This document shows positions 24,179-34,995 of a DNA stretch of 64,000 nucleotides, in pieces. This DNA is from Chrysoperla carnea (taxonomy: Eukaryota > Arthropoda > Insecta > Neuroptera > Chrysopidae): NCBI RefSeq assembly GCF_905475395.1, contig NC_058339.1, positions 37,705,172 through 37,769,171 on the forward strand, given 5' to 3'. A model generated the notes under the pieces. The model saw only the letters and a list, made by a program, of their open reading frames with translations, searched no databases and was not told the DNA's origin. Made by a program: the position numbers and the translations under genes. Positions within the stretch are counted from its first letter, which is position 1; each line of letters opens with the position of its first letter.

Positions 24179-27100
24179 TTAGTGGTAATGTCCACCACTG
24201 CTATGTTCGTCACCACCTCCATAACCACCATCGCCACCACCATGACCGCCACTATATTCAATGTGGCTGCTGCTTCCACCTCCGTAGCTACCGCCTCCAT
24301 ATCCGTGATCATCACCGCCTCCATAACCGCCATGACCACCACCGCCGCCACCTCCATGTGATACTTCAACACCACTATCAATACCTCCACTGTATCCAAT
24401 TACTTTGTAATATTCATGATCACCGCCACCACCATGACCACCACCGCCACCGCCTCCATGACCACCTACTTTTTTATAGATTGTATGTGTGTGATGGATG
24501 TGATGGATTTTGTATGGTACATGAATGATAATTTTTTTGTGGGACCTGGAAAGTAGGAAAAAAAGTTATTACGATATACAATAAGACCGTGGCTAGAGTT
24601 AGAGCCCTGGCTTATCTTGCGCTGCAGATCTTTTGTTTCTCCCTAAAAATAGTTCGTTAAACAAAATTTGTTGAGGCTAGAGGTAACATATAGAAACAAA
24701 AATAAGGTCACATTTTTTGTGCTAGGACTGCTTCCAGGTTGGAGTCCCAACAATCCTAAACATTCTATACTTGACTCTCTGTAAGCTATATAGGTGCAAA
24801 CAACAAGAAATGGTTAGTAAACTACGTGTCCATTCCCATCATCCCAGAAATAGTAAACTTAAATATTCCTATAAGTTGAAAGTTATAACATCTTTTTTGT
24901 GCCAAATATACAAATTATTATCTAAATTTGAACGTAAAGAAAGCAAATCGTATATTACGAAGTACAGATGGATCCAAAAAAAATTGTAGCTTGTCCATAC
25001 ATTCTTGTCATCCTAAAATCCACTTAAAACTTTATGTTTTCTGACCATCCAAACTTGTTACTTTCTAATTTATCTCAAATCTTAAATGAGACGATTGAAT
25101 TATATCAAAAAGCCTCAGATAAAAATCGTTTTATATGACTTTCAAGTAATCAGTACCTATCAGTATAAAATGAAAGGTAAATCAAAATTGATTTACAATT
25201 CAAATAAAAACGTATCATTGACAAATTTGATATAAAAAATAAATGAATAAATAATAAAGTACTTTCATTTAATAAGATTTAATAACAGTTCCCTTTTTTT
25301 GTAAAAAAAAAACTTCAAATTATGTATTTAGCTTTGCCATTGTGAAAGTATTAAATTTTATTTTTAAATTTTTGTTTGTTAATTGCTTTATTAAAGCGTA
25401 TTATGAATTTTGTTTATTTTTTTGGAAGTTTTATTTTTGACATTCATTTTTGGTGAAACTTACCCGCCTCCACCTCCAGCTGATACGCATAATATTCCAA
25501 AGACGCAAACAGCAGCGGCTGACAACAACTGAAAATAAATTTGAAAAAATACATTAACTTTAAAAATTGATTAAAGATTGCTGGAAATGTTATCGGATTT
25601 TTTTTACATATAAAGTTGGACTAAATAATCAATTTTAAAAATTTTAGGAAGTGTTGCCCGATTATTTAAATAAATAAATGACTTATTAAATAGCATATTT
25701 AACATTGGTTATATAGGAAAACGGTAGATATATGATATGTTTTCATAGATTTCTCCAAAACTAGTCGGTAGAAATTAAAAAAAACAAAAACTATTTCAAG
25801 TAAACTTAAGTACCCGACTAATTAAAGACGTATGAGCACGGTAGTGGAAACACAACTTATAAAATAAGTTAAGCTAGTAAAAATATGTCATTAATTCAAA
25901 TTTAATGCATTATGTGTATGATCTCAAAAATAAGTGACAAAACCGCTTTGATTTTCAATGGACATTCAAATTACAAAAAATGATTTATTTTGTTATTTTT
26001 GGTTAATTGAAATTTATGTATGAACACAAAGACCCTTTTTATGTTATATAATCTGTATTTCTAGGTGTTATAATTCCAAAATAGGAGGTTTTAAAGACCA
26101 TTATGTTTTTATTTTATTATTGTTATAAATTATAAAAAAAAAAATACAACTTAAAATCTAATAAAGCCCACCCTTAATTAAAAAGAAAAAAAAATTATTA
26201 AAAAAAATATCCACTCCCATATGATGTAAAATAAAAATTTTGTTCAATAAAAATTAATAATTAAAATTGTTTTTACACATATTTTTGAATACTTTCGTCT
26301 GAGGGTATATAACGTTAATATGACGTATTTGAACATTTATTCTGAATATGAAAAGTTTGTTTTCTGATCCAAGTTTTAATGTAACACGGTGGTAAAATAA
26401 ATACCACAGGCCATTTGATAAAACTTTATGCAATTTCCATAACATCTTCACCATCGTAGTATTAAACAAGTGAAAACAAACAATTGACTGAGTTAATTGT
26501 TGAAAAACCATGCATAGGCAGTGTTGATTACCCTTATCACATTACACATATACTCTTTTCCCATATAATACATACTATACAATTTACGCCAAACTTGCGC
26601 CCTCACGGGTAAACAGTGATGTTTACGAAAAAATGTTTCAAACAGAAGTTGTTTATTTTTTTACAAGGGATATTTTTTACATTTATAATTTTGTTATATC
26701 TATAACGGTTTACAAGATGGGTCCTATGGACCCAAGACCCAATTGACCTATGTTGCTCATTTACGAACTTGATCTCACTATTTACGTCCTGAGTACGCTG
26801 TAAAAATTTTAACTTGATATCTTTTTTCGTTTTTGAGTTATCGTGTTATTTGAGTTACCTATTTTGAATAATTAGGTGATTTTATAAACATCTATACCAA
26901 AATTTTGTTCGTAGCATCAATATTTTTAAGCGTTACAAACTTGCGACTAAACTTAGTATACCTTGCATATTACATATATGCATGGAATAAAAACTCTAGA
27001 GCAACGGAGTTCCATCGCTATTGTCATATTTCCGCATCATTATATATTTCTTATTATAAAATTTATTGAATTAGGATTTTTGTGTTTCAATGTTTATGAA

Positions 27101-29016
27101 AACATGAAATAACCCGAACTCAATTCATATACAAATTTTGAACAACTCCATTAAGAAAAAGTGGTTCTAAAAACTTGAAAAAACACGAAAAATATAAAAT
27201 TTTTTGGAATAAACAAGTGTGAAAGCAGAATGGAAAGTTGACTCCCCCAAAAGGCACCTCCTTGACATTAAGCCCACATATATACCGATTTTCAAACTTT
27301 TAGGTTAATTTTAGGCAACTTTACAGAAATTTAAAGCCATAAAAGCATCGAAAAACGCAGTTGATTGTATGAGGAAATTTGACTAAAAATTTTATTGGCA
27401 AAGAAAGTTTATTCATGAAAAATAAAATTTAGCAATTTCTTAGGAAAGTTTTTTCGGCGCAAATATAAAAATATCGATTTATTACATACTCCATAAAAGA
27501 AACTGCTTGGGATATCAAGTAGTAATGAGATTTTTAATTTACGTTTATTAAAAATAGCATAAGTCCAGAAAAATAAGATGGCAAATCAATTTGAAAATTA
27601 ATTTTTCCTTTATATGCTCAGAACACGAAAGTTACGTGAGTGCGTACTCATGAAGATTTTATTAAAAGCAGTACTTGTTCAACATTTTTAAGTGTATACC
27701 AATTTGCTTCTTTGGTTATTAAATGAAATTAATTGACGCTATAACATTTTATTAAAATATTTTTGTTATTAATTTCATATTAAAAAAAAATTAATAATAC
27801 CTTAAAAGTGTTAAATTAATTTTGGTAAAAAAAATTTAATCGATAATTTTAATATCGATTGAATTCCGTACTGTGACGATTCTATGCTATGGATTTAGTA
27901 TTGTATCCGTAGAATTGTATTAGTAGATAACTTTCCTTCTTATCTTTTTATTATTCGAAAACGTAAGCTCTAGGTATCCCAACGAAACTAAATAGTTTTA
28001 TTGATAAGGTTCAGTGGCGCAGCGAGGGGAGGCAAGGGAGTTCAGCATACCCCGGGTGCTACTCACAAAGGGCGCCAAATGGTCCACAAAACAAAAAATT
28101 GCTGAATAATTTTTATTTTTATTATAATTGATTTCTGGAAAATATATTTAAAATTTAATGCCAGTGTAATCTAACAAATGTTAATTCGTTAATAAATATA
28201 AAAGGAACTCTAAAAGTCTAAATCAAACTGAAATAATATGTTCATAATAGAAATGGCATGTTCATAATCTTTTCTACTGGCAGCGCTGACTCGACCTGTT
28301 TTCTATCAACACTTCCTTATGGCATCTACAGCTCCGTAAAGAAGCAATAGAAACGCAATTGAAAATTTGTCCCATTTGTCCCGTTTAGGGCAATTGATAA
28401 TTTGTACCATAGTTACAGCCCATAATTACAAAAGCTACTTTCTCAATGGCACCATTACTCAGTGGTTTTGGACTCTTTCTGAAGTACGCCTTTACACATT
28501 TTAATTTTTATCGAAAAATCATAATTCGAAACTTGCAAAATAAAAGGACTAGTAAGAGCCGTTTCATATTAATTAAAATTTCACATAAATGAAATGGATA
28601 ATTTGTTTCAGTTAACTTTGCTACAATTTTTTGGAATTAAATAGCTTTGGTCATTCTGAACATAATTTCCCTTGAAACGGAATCACAGAAAAATTAACAT
28701 AACCGTATTAGTTGCCAATTTTCGGAAAATTTTGTTTATCAGGACATTTGTTTATAGGTACAACGCCACTTCTACATTTGATTTACGTGAACTTCCGTTA
28801 AATTCATTGCACACTTTTGATTAACGAAATACAGTAAACAAAAAACACATATCGAGTAAAAATCCACACGTAATCCGTTGTTATATCCGCCTAATACGTA
28901 ATCCAAACCGTATATGGTATTAAACACTAAATCGTTACACTTTTTCCGGTAAAAATTGTTTTTGGTCAAAATAATGTAGTATCAAAACTCACCACAATAT
29001 TTTTTGTTGTTGCCAT
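24179..29016 (-). CDS. Secreted Gly/His-rich protein, 151 aa (paralogue 3)
   Basis: Three minus-strand exons join in frame: 29016-28993 (MATTKNIV, phase 0, donor GTGAGT), 25528-25464 (acceptor TTTTCAG, donor GTAAGT) and 24545-24179 (acceptor CTTTCCAG, stop TAA). The second junction is phase 2 (GG|G). Residues 1-25 form a signal peptide (LLSAAAVCVFGILCVSA). A Gly run follows, then the family core at 31-55 (SHKKIIIHVPYKIHHIHHTH, then TIYKK). Residues 57-151 are Gly-rich with His, Tyr, Asp and Ser (GGHGGG, GGYGGG) and end in GHYH. Introns are 3.46 kb and 0.92 kb. Composition resembles glycine-rich cuticle or eggshell-type proteins; that role is inferred. The plus-strand frames over 24109-24528 are shadows. 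This is the best-defined gene of the family here and shows what the missing first exon of the 2-kb gene should look like. Confidence 0.9.
25610..25845 (+). repeat. Dispersed repeat R-D in intron 2, copy 2
   Basis: Second copy of the repeat at 15360-15555, with landmarks TATTTAACATTGGTT, AAAACGGTAGAT, GATATGTTTTCATAGATTTCT and TATGAGCACGGTAG. It lies in the 3.46-kb first intron, about 80 bases upstream (in gene sense) of the signal-peptide exon, and runs antisense to the gene. Confidence 0.75.
26465..26989 (+). repeat. Microsatellite-bearing element R-M, copy A
   Basis: First of eight copies in the window of a roughly 0.5-kb dispersed element. Full copies start AACAAGTGAAAAC, carry AATTGACTGAGTTAATTG and ATACCATGCAT near the start, then CCTCACGGGTAAACAGTG, GATGTTTACGAAAAAATG, CTAACGGTTTACAAG, ACCCAAGACCCAATTGACC and TTTTACGTCCTGAG, and end in ATGCATGGTATA. 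This copy lacks the internal GACGGACA microsatellite, reading from TATCGTG to TATTTGAG instead, and ends CATGGAATA. No open frame, so non-autonomous. Confidence 0.85.
26990..28992. other. Rest of the long first intron of the Gly-rich gene
   Basis: The text around 28015-28080 (CAGTGGCGCAGCGAGGGGAGG) is a GC-rich island that resembles the end of an insect hAT-type element, but I could not find the partner end. An open frame at 28772-28969 (minus) looks like chance. The rest is AT-rich. Confidence 0.35.
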
Positions 29017-29110
29017 TTTTTTTTAAATATTGTTAATCCAAAAATTTGTATTAGTTGTTAACTAAACAGATCACTTTTTGAATTTGATGATTTACTAGGA
29101 ATCACAACAT

Positions 29111-29120
29111 TATTTATATA
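29111..29120 (-). promoter_or_regulatory. TATA box of the Gly/His-rich gene
   Basis: On the minus strand TATATAAATA stands 95 bases before the ATG. About 31 bases after its first T comes a CATCA sequence (near 29089), a reasonable arthropod initiator at the normal spacing. This supports transcription from about 29089 and the choice of the ATG at 29016, which is the first ATG after that point. Confidence 0.6.
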
Positions 29121-30185
29121 CTAAAAATAGTATAGATAACCCATCCACATATTCATTCATTAAAAACCTTTTGAAATGAAAGGAAAAAGGTATCATTTTC
29201 CTGAAGAATATCTATCTCTATGTACTTTGAAAGTTCATTGTTTTTGTTATATGATTAATCTTTCATTTGAGTATATAATATAAAAAAAATATATATAAAG
29301 TAATTGTATATTTTTAATGCTATTTTTATCTTTGTCACACTAAATGATATCAAATATAGAAGTGTATCTGTTTTTTTTTTCTTACGAATTTTTTTACAAT
29401 TTTTACTCATATTATACATTTTTATATGCACACATACAAAGAGTTTAAAAATTTACGTGTCATTATGATTTTAATTGTTCAGCTAAGGCTTTCATTAAAT
29501 GACCTGCAAATGAGCAGTCCATTTGCAGACTGATAGAAGGCTTAATTATCTGAAGACAATATTAAACTAAAATGACTACATGTTACCACCAAACGAGTTC
29601 TCCTTCGACTTTGTTATTTTGCTATTTGCAAAACAAATATCATTAGAGACTAAAGTAGAAAAATACTTTTAGACGCCCTAAAATAAGGTAAGGTTTTTGA
29701 AATACATAAATGTCATCAACTTGACATTGATCAAATTATACCTACGGAAGCCTGGCATTCATAATTTTATTTAGATGAATAGACAAAACATCAATTCGAT
29801 CTGAATCTGAAAATAGATATCATCAAAGTTTATTGATAATCTTAGGTCAAAAGTTTTGGAAGAATATCCTCTATTGACCCTGGCAACTTTTGGCTAGAGC
29901 ATTTCCTTCGAAAGCTGAAGGTTTGCAAAAAAATGGCTTAGATGAAAAATGTTTTTATTCTATATCTTACCGTTTAGGATCTAACTTGGCTATTTAAGAA
30001 CTCAACTTGTGTTCCAGTTATTTTTTGATTTTTTGATTGGTTAACTAAAAACGAGATATTAAGGTGTATAGATTAAAATGGCCCACCCTGTATATCTAAA
30101 ATTCTTTGCGTGGAAATCCACATTTGAATGATTATCATATTTCAATGTATTTAAAACTTTTCAATGAATTGGAGTCGATTACTCA
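29121..30185. other. Intergenic DNA upstream of the Gly-rich gene
   Basis: No coding region. The sequence is AT-rich and I see no repeat shared with the rest of the window. Regulatory sites may exist but cannot be named. Confidence 0.35.
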
Positions 30186-30470
30186 AATGTGTTACTTTTG
30201 ACTGGGTGAACCGATCTTGATGATTCTTTATCTACTTGAAAGCTGGTGTTTCCCGTGTGGCCCCATTTCATACTGGTCCAGTTCTGACAACGGCATCCAA
30301 GAGAAAACCATAAAAGTCTTAAATTTGCATTAAGTATGCACGGCAAGAGGACGATTAACTCAATATCACGTAAACCGATTTCGATTATTCTTTTTTTTTT
30401 AGTGAAAAATTAGTTATTGTACTTCATATTCACTAAAAATCAGAAAATAAAAACAACTTTTAACAAAAAG
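30186..30470 (+). repeat. Dispersed repeat R-B, copy 2
   Basis: Same repeat as 10897-11100, here longer. It runs from AAATGTGTTAC through GTTTCCCGTGTGG and CTCAATATCACGTAAACC to AACTTTTAACAAAAAG, where it meets the perfect inverted repeat that begins at 30472. The two may belong to one element. Confidence 0.7.
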
Positions 30471-30471
30471 A

Positions 30472-30686
30472 AAACCGACTTCAAAAGAAAAACTTTTCCA
30501 AAACAAATTAATATGCACTAAAAGCCAAGCTAATGTAGCAAACTGTTCTGTCAGAGTTGTTTCCTTGACTGACACCGACTCCAAAAATAACAATAATAAT
30601 TTTAAATACATTGTGTTATCGTTATTTTTTTACTTTTTAGTGCATATTAATTTGTTTTGGAAAAGTTTTTCTTTTGAAGTCGGTTT
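30472..30686. mobile_element. Element with perfect 52-bp inverted ends
   Basis: Positions 30472-30523 and 30635-30686 are exact reverse complements (52 of 52), separated by 111 bases. The outer ends read AAACCGACTTCAAAAGAAAA. A minus-strand frame across it (30414-30611) has no recognisable domain. Perfect identity suggests recent insertion, gene conversion or selection for a hairpin. The AACCGACTTCAAAA motif is common in insect repeats. Confidence 0.8.
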
Positions 30687-32157
30687 ACTTATTGTTTTTG
30701 TTTCCTATTTAATTTTAGTATAAGAATTGGTTTAACTTTAGTCTAAGATTCAAACAAAAGTTCGTAATAAAAAGTAAAGTCTTATCATTACTATGGTTTT
30801 TCTCGGTAATTCCACCATTCAGTATAATACAAATCAAAGTTCAAAAACTTGATAGTATTTTTTTATCTCGATACTTTTTAAATACATTGTAGTACATAGA
30901 CAGGGTCTGCAATACATAATAAAACAAAGTGGGGTAATTATAATATATTTATAAATAATAATATTAATAAAATAAATGTTCTGTAAACAAATAATAATAT
31001 TAATAATAACATGATAGCAACTTTACTCATATGTGCAATTTTTTTATGTGTTATCTTTGCATAACTATAAATGGTAGCTAATACCATGATGGATGCTTGC
31101 AGCTACAAAAAAAACAAAAAAATTCTCTTTCTTTTGCTTGAAATAATTATTACTTATGTATTTATTATATACTTATGTTTGTTTGAATTTGAAGTTGTTC
31201 GATCAGCTTCAATGAAAATAAACAATAATATTTGTCTTAAAAAATAAGTAAAGATATTAATTATAAAAATTTGATGTTGCTTCCAGAAGTTACAACTGTT
31301 TTCAGAAATGGTTATTAACATATTATCGAGTTGTCACTTTAAGGTAATTTTAATTAAAATGTAATAATAACAGAATCGGTTCTTTTACTAATAATAATAC
31401 TCTGAATATTTCAACAACAACAAAAATCTTTATTCAGTAGCTTTAAAATTAACGAAAAACCGGTAGCTTTCTTGTTCGATGGCCACAAATAAATTTTTGG
31501 TTCAGAAACCTAAAAGATCAGAAGGTATCAAGTATCTCAAATACAGTCCAGTATCAGTATCCGGAACCCCCCTGGTTATTATTGAATCCCGATTCTCGAG
31601 ACTCTACTGTATTTTTTTGTCACTGAGCTGAGAGAGTTTAGAAATTATTCTCGTATAGAGTGGCAATAATTTTGCACTAATTAAATATAATTAATACAAT
31701 AAATTCAAAAAATTTAAAAAATATATTTTCTATAATGCATTAACCAAAACTAAAAAAGAAAAAAAAAACATAAAAGTCGGAAATAGAACTTTTAATGAAT
31801 TATATATTACATTCTATAATTATACATATGAAGGGTTTTTCTTCGAGAGTGTCCAAAATTCAAAGTTATGTAGATACCTCGAAATTTTTTGTATATATTA
31901 GAGAGTTATATCGTATTTTGTTTTATATATTGTACTTGACAAATAGTACTTAACATCCATAATTTCGCTGATCAGAGCAATTATAAACTATTGCGAAAAT
32001 CATACAACATTACAGCGTATTATATGTTGAATCTCATACATAAATTGTTGACCTTTTTTTCTCCAAATGAGTGTTTTGGTATCGTAGAAAATTTTAAATC
32101 AACTGATTCAATAAATTTTATCAAAAAAACATGTGAAAAACCAAATTTATTACTTTA
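30687..32157. other. Non-coding AT-rich stretch
   Basis: No gene or defined repeat. The part 31440-31640 is somewhat less AT-rich but contains no open frame or repeat copy that I can match. Confidence 0.35.
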
Positions 32158-32715
32158 AACAAGTGAAAACAAACAATTGACTGAATAAATTGTTGAAATA
32201 CCATGTATAAACAGTACACATACATACATATCACAATACACATACATACATATCACACATATATAACTGATATTCCCATATAATACATACTATACAATTT
32301 GCGCATTCTTTGTGCTCTCACGGGTAAACGGTGATGTTTACGAAAAAATTTTGTTGTTTCAAACAAAAGTTGGTTATTTTTTTTATAATATTTTTTACAT
32401 TTAAGCTATTGTTCTGTCTCTAACGGTTTACAAGTTGGGCCCTACGGACCGAAGACCCAATTGACATGTTGTTCATTTACGAACTCGACCTGACTTTTTA
32501 CGTCCTAAGCACGCTATAAATTTCAGATTGATATCTCTTTTCGTTTTTGAGTAATCGTGATGACAGACGGACAGACAGACAGACAACCGAAAATGAACTA
32601 ATTAGGTGATTTTATACACCTATACCAAAATTTTGTTCATAGTATCAATATTTTTAAGCGTTACAAACTTGGGACTAAAATTAGTATACCTTGGTATATT
32701 TCATATACATGGTAT
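32158..32715 (+). repeat. Element R-M, copy B
   Basis: Full-length copy from AACAAGTGAAAAC to CATGGTAT. It has a small internal duplication of the CACATACATACATATCACA stretch (32215-32260) and carries GACAGACGGACAGACAGACAG at 32561-32584. Confidence 0.85.
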
Positions 32716-33127
32716 CAAAAAAGTTAAATAACTCACATAGAACTTAATTAAAGATAAAAGACACTATTAATGGAAAACCTTTTATCTAAGTGTTTTGATA
32801 TGTAATTATTAATTATAGTTAATAATTATATTCATTCATATTAACAATTTGCAATTTGCATTAATTATTATTTTATTTTCAAATTCAAACATTCACTTTA
32901 GTTGTAGTTTAATATCATCGAATAAATAATAAACATGTTCAATTCTATAATAGCTTGTGGCTTCATTCCGCGTAATAAATGCTGCAAATATGATTAATGA
33001 GAATTTGTTTTTTATGTAATTATGTAAGACAAGAAGTTAATATTACTCTAATATTAAATCTGAATAATACATTATTGAATAATAAAAAATTTCATTTTCG
33101 TAATTTATTTATTGTAATCCGAAAATT
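32716..33127. other. Non-coding AT-rich stretch before the SINE
   Basis: Nothing beyond simple AT-rich sequence was found. A 71-codon frame crosses from here into the SINE and is therefore not a gene. Confidence 0.4.
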
Positions 33128-33323
33128 GGCCGCGGTATACATAGGGTGGCGGGTTCGATTCCCGCCGTCGCATCAAAATTATTTAATTAATAGTTGTGAT
33201 GGGCTGGTGTAGTGCATGGTATATGCATGAAGGAGCTGCTCTCAGCCTCTGAAATTGACGAGCTGCTAAATGAAATTATCAGCGGAAAGGTGGTAAAACA
33301 CATATATGGTATCACAATGAGCT
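33128..33323 (+). mobile_element. tRNA-derived SINE (family S1), copy 1
   Basis: The head is tRNA-like: GGCGGGTTCGATTCCCGCC at 33149-33167 forms the T arm with an intact pol III B box (GGTTCGATTCC), preceded by a poor A-box region (TGGCCGCGGTATAC). The body then reads TAGTTGTGATGGGCTGGTGT, GGTATATGCATGAAGGAG, TCAGCCTCTGAAA, GAAATTATCAGCGGAAA and ACATATATGGTATCACAATG. The same body follows the same head at 36762. Confidence 0.8.
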
Positions 33324-33329
33324 CTATAG

Positions 33330-33690
33330 CCTGGTGACCAGAATGACTCGGCTGTACAACTTACCTACTGAATTATCTCAAAATTTTTATAAAATGCATC
33401 CAAAATAACGAATATGATGTCCAAATAGTCCTCGGTGTACCTGAGGACCAGAATACCCTGGTTGCAGAGTTCATCCCCAAAATTTTTCACCGTACACCGA
33501 GGAGTATTTTACACATCATATTCGTGATCAGCGACGTCGAAAATCCCCGAGTAATTATTTTGAATGCATTTTCCATGAATGCAAGCCCATAATTTCAATT
33601 TAGAGTCAATCCTGAAGATGGTATGTACAACCAGCTCGTCCTGGTCTCCAGGTGCAAACTTTTGAATATCATATTCGCGATCAGCTACCC
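33330..33690. repeat. Foldback cluster next to the SINE
   Basis: CGAATATGATGTCCAAATAG and TCCTCGGTGTAC near 33400-33440 return inverted as GTACACCGAGGA and CATCATATTCG near 33492-33530. Outside them, GACCAGAATGACTCGGCTGT at 33339 is related to the reverse complement of the text near 33630-33655 (ACCAGCTCGTCCTGGTCTCC). The whole block is an imperfect palindrome of about 350 bases made of recurring short motifs. It directly follows the SINE tail and is clearly richer in GC than its surroundings. Confidence 0.65.
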
Positions 33691-34679
33691 CTAAAATCCC
33701 GCAAGTAAAAAAATTTGGTCAATTTCGTTAATAACCTACCAATTAATAAATTTTTGCGAAGAAATTCATGGATTGTATATAATAAAATAGTTCACAATTT
33801 TTATAATTAACTTAATGGAAAAAACCGCATCTGAATCTTTCTATCCGGGAAAAAATCGATCTCAATTATGTGAAGTTCTTCTATATTTTTTGTATAAAAT
33901 CAAAATCAATACTTATTTAATGAAAGCATAATAATAATAATGTACAATATAACACAATATTATTAATTTTTAATTCATATAGTACCAATTTCCTTATAGA
34001 TAAACCTAATTCTTATTCATAATAATAATAATTATTATTATTATTTATTAAATTTGTGTCTAACAAGTATTACCGCATTTATAGAATTTATTTAATAAGC
34101 GTAACAAATTAAATATATTTTACTTTTAACAGAGGAAGAAGAATTCTGTTCTTCCGTTTATTTTTGTTGCATAACATAATTCTTATTTAATGAAAGTTAT
34201 ATAAATATTAGGTTTGGTTCATTTTTATTCTTATTCTAAGACATCTGTCCGTTATAAATTAACCTGACGGTATTTTACTAATTTTATTAGTTGTAAATTA
34301 GTAAGGCAGGCTTATTTTAAGCCATTATTCAGACGTTCACAATTTTTTTAATTACACGAATAAAATATCATCTTCCAAAGTTTTTCTAAGAAATTTTTAG
34401 AACTGCAAAAAATTGCCAATTTTGTAGACAGAAAATTTTTATGTGAGATTAAATTAATTTTAATAAATTACATTTATAGATTTTAACAAGTAAGTTACTA
34501 AAAAAGTGCTATTACACTTTTTGGGTGAACAAAAATCATGGAACTCGCGTCATCGCGTATTTGTAATTTTGAACTCTTCATGAACGGATGGACCGATTTG
34601 TATGAAATTTCGTGTGTGTGTGTTCAAGTCGAGACGAAGATCGTTTAGGTTCACAATTCGGTAAACTACAAAATGTTTT
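33691..34679. other. Non-coding AT-rich stretch
   Basis: Contains an ATT/AAT trinucleotide palindrome (34020-34050). Around 34580-34660 the phrase GGATGGACCGATTTGTATG resembles the flanks of common insect repeats. No gene. Confidence 0.4.
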
Positions 34680-34995
34680 TGAGAGTTTCGCACCAAAATA
34701 TTAAAACCCATTAAATAAATGGTGGAAGCGCATATAATTATATATTATATTACACCTTGCTATTCAAATGTATTTATTTGCGCTCCCACCATATTTATCT
34801 AGAATTGTGAACAGTATTGAGGTTTTATTTATTATTATTCAGGTATTTATTATAGCTATATGCGAGTCAAAGGGAGCTCTACTGTCGAAGACTACAGCTA
34901 GACCGAAGTCCAGGCCAAAAGCCAGTTATTCCAAAGTGTAAGTTTACACTTCCGTCAACAGTCCACATGACTGACTATCTTCTTTTTTTTTACTA
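34680..34995 (-). repeat. Dispersed repeat R-A, copy 2
   Basis: Reverse-orientation copy of the repeat at 5795-6105, with TGCGCTCCCACCATATTTAT and CATGACTGACTATCTTC as landmarks. As in copy 1, ATGGTGGAAGCGCA and TGCGCTCCCACCAT form a palindromic core (34721-34793). Confidence 0.75.

Noticed and set aside
24109-24528. Plus-strand frames rich in His or Thr over the Gly-rich exon
   Set aside because: Complement of Gly/His codons. The minus-strand frame has correct splice borders, a signal peptide and the family core.
28015-28080. hAT element end (CAGTGGCGCAGCG)
   Set aside because: Only one end found; no inverted partner or 8-bp duplication, so it is not listed as an element.
32997-33212. 71-codon plus-strand open frame
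   Set aside because: Runs from AT-rich DNA into the SINE head.
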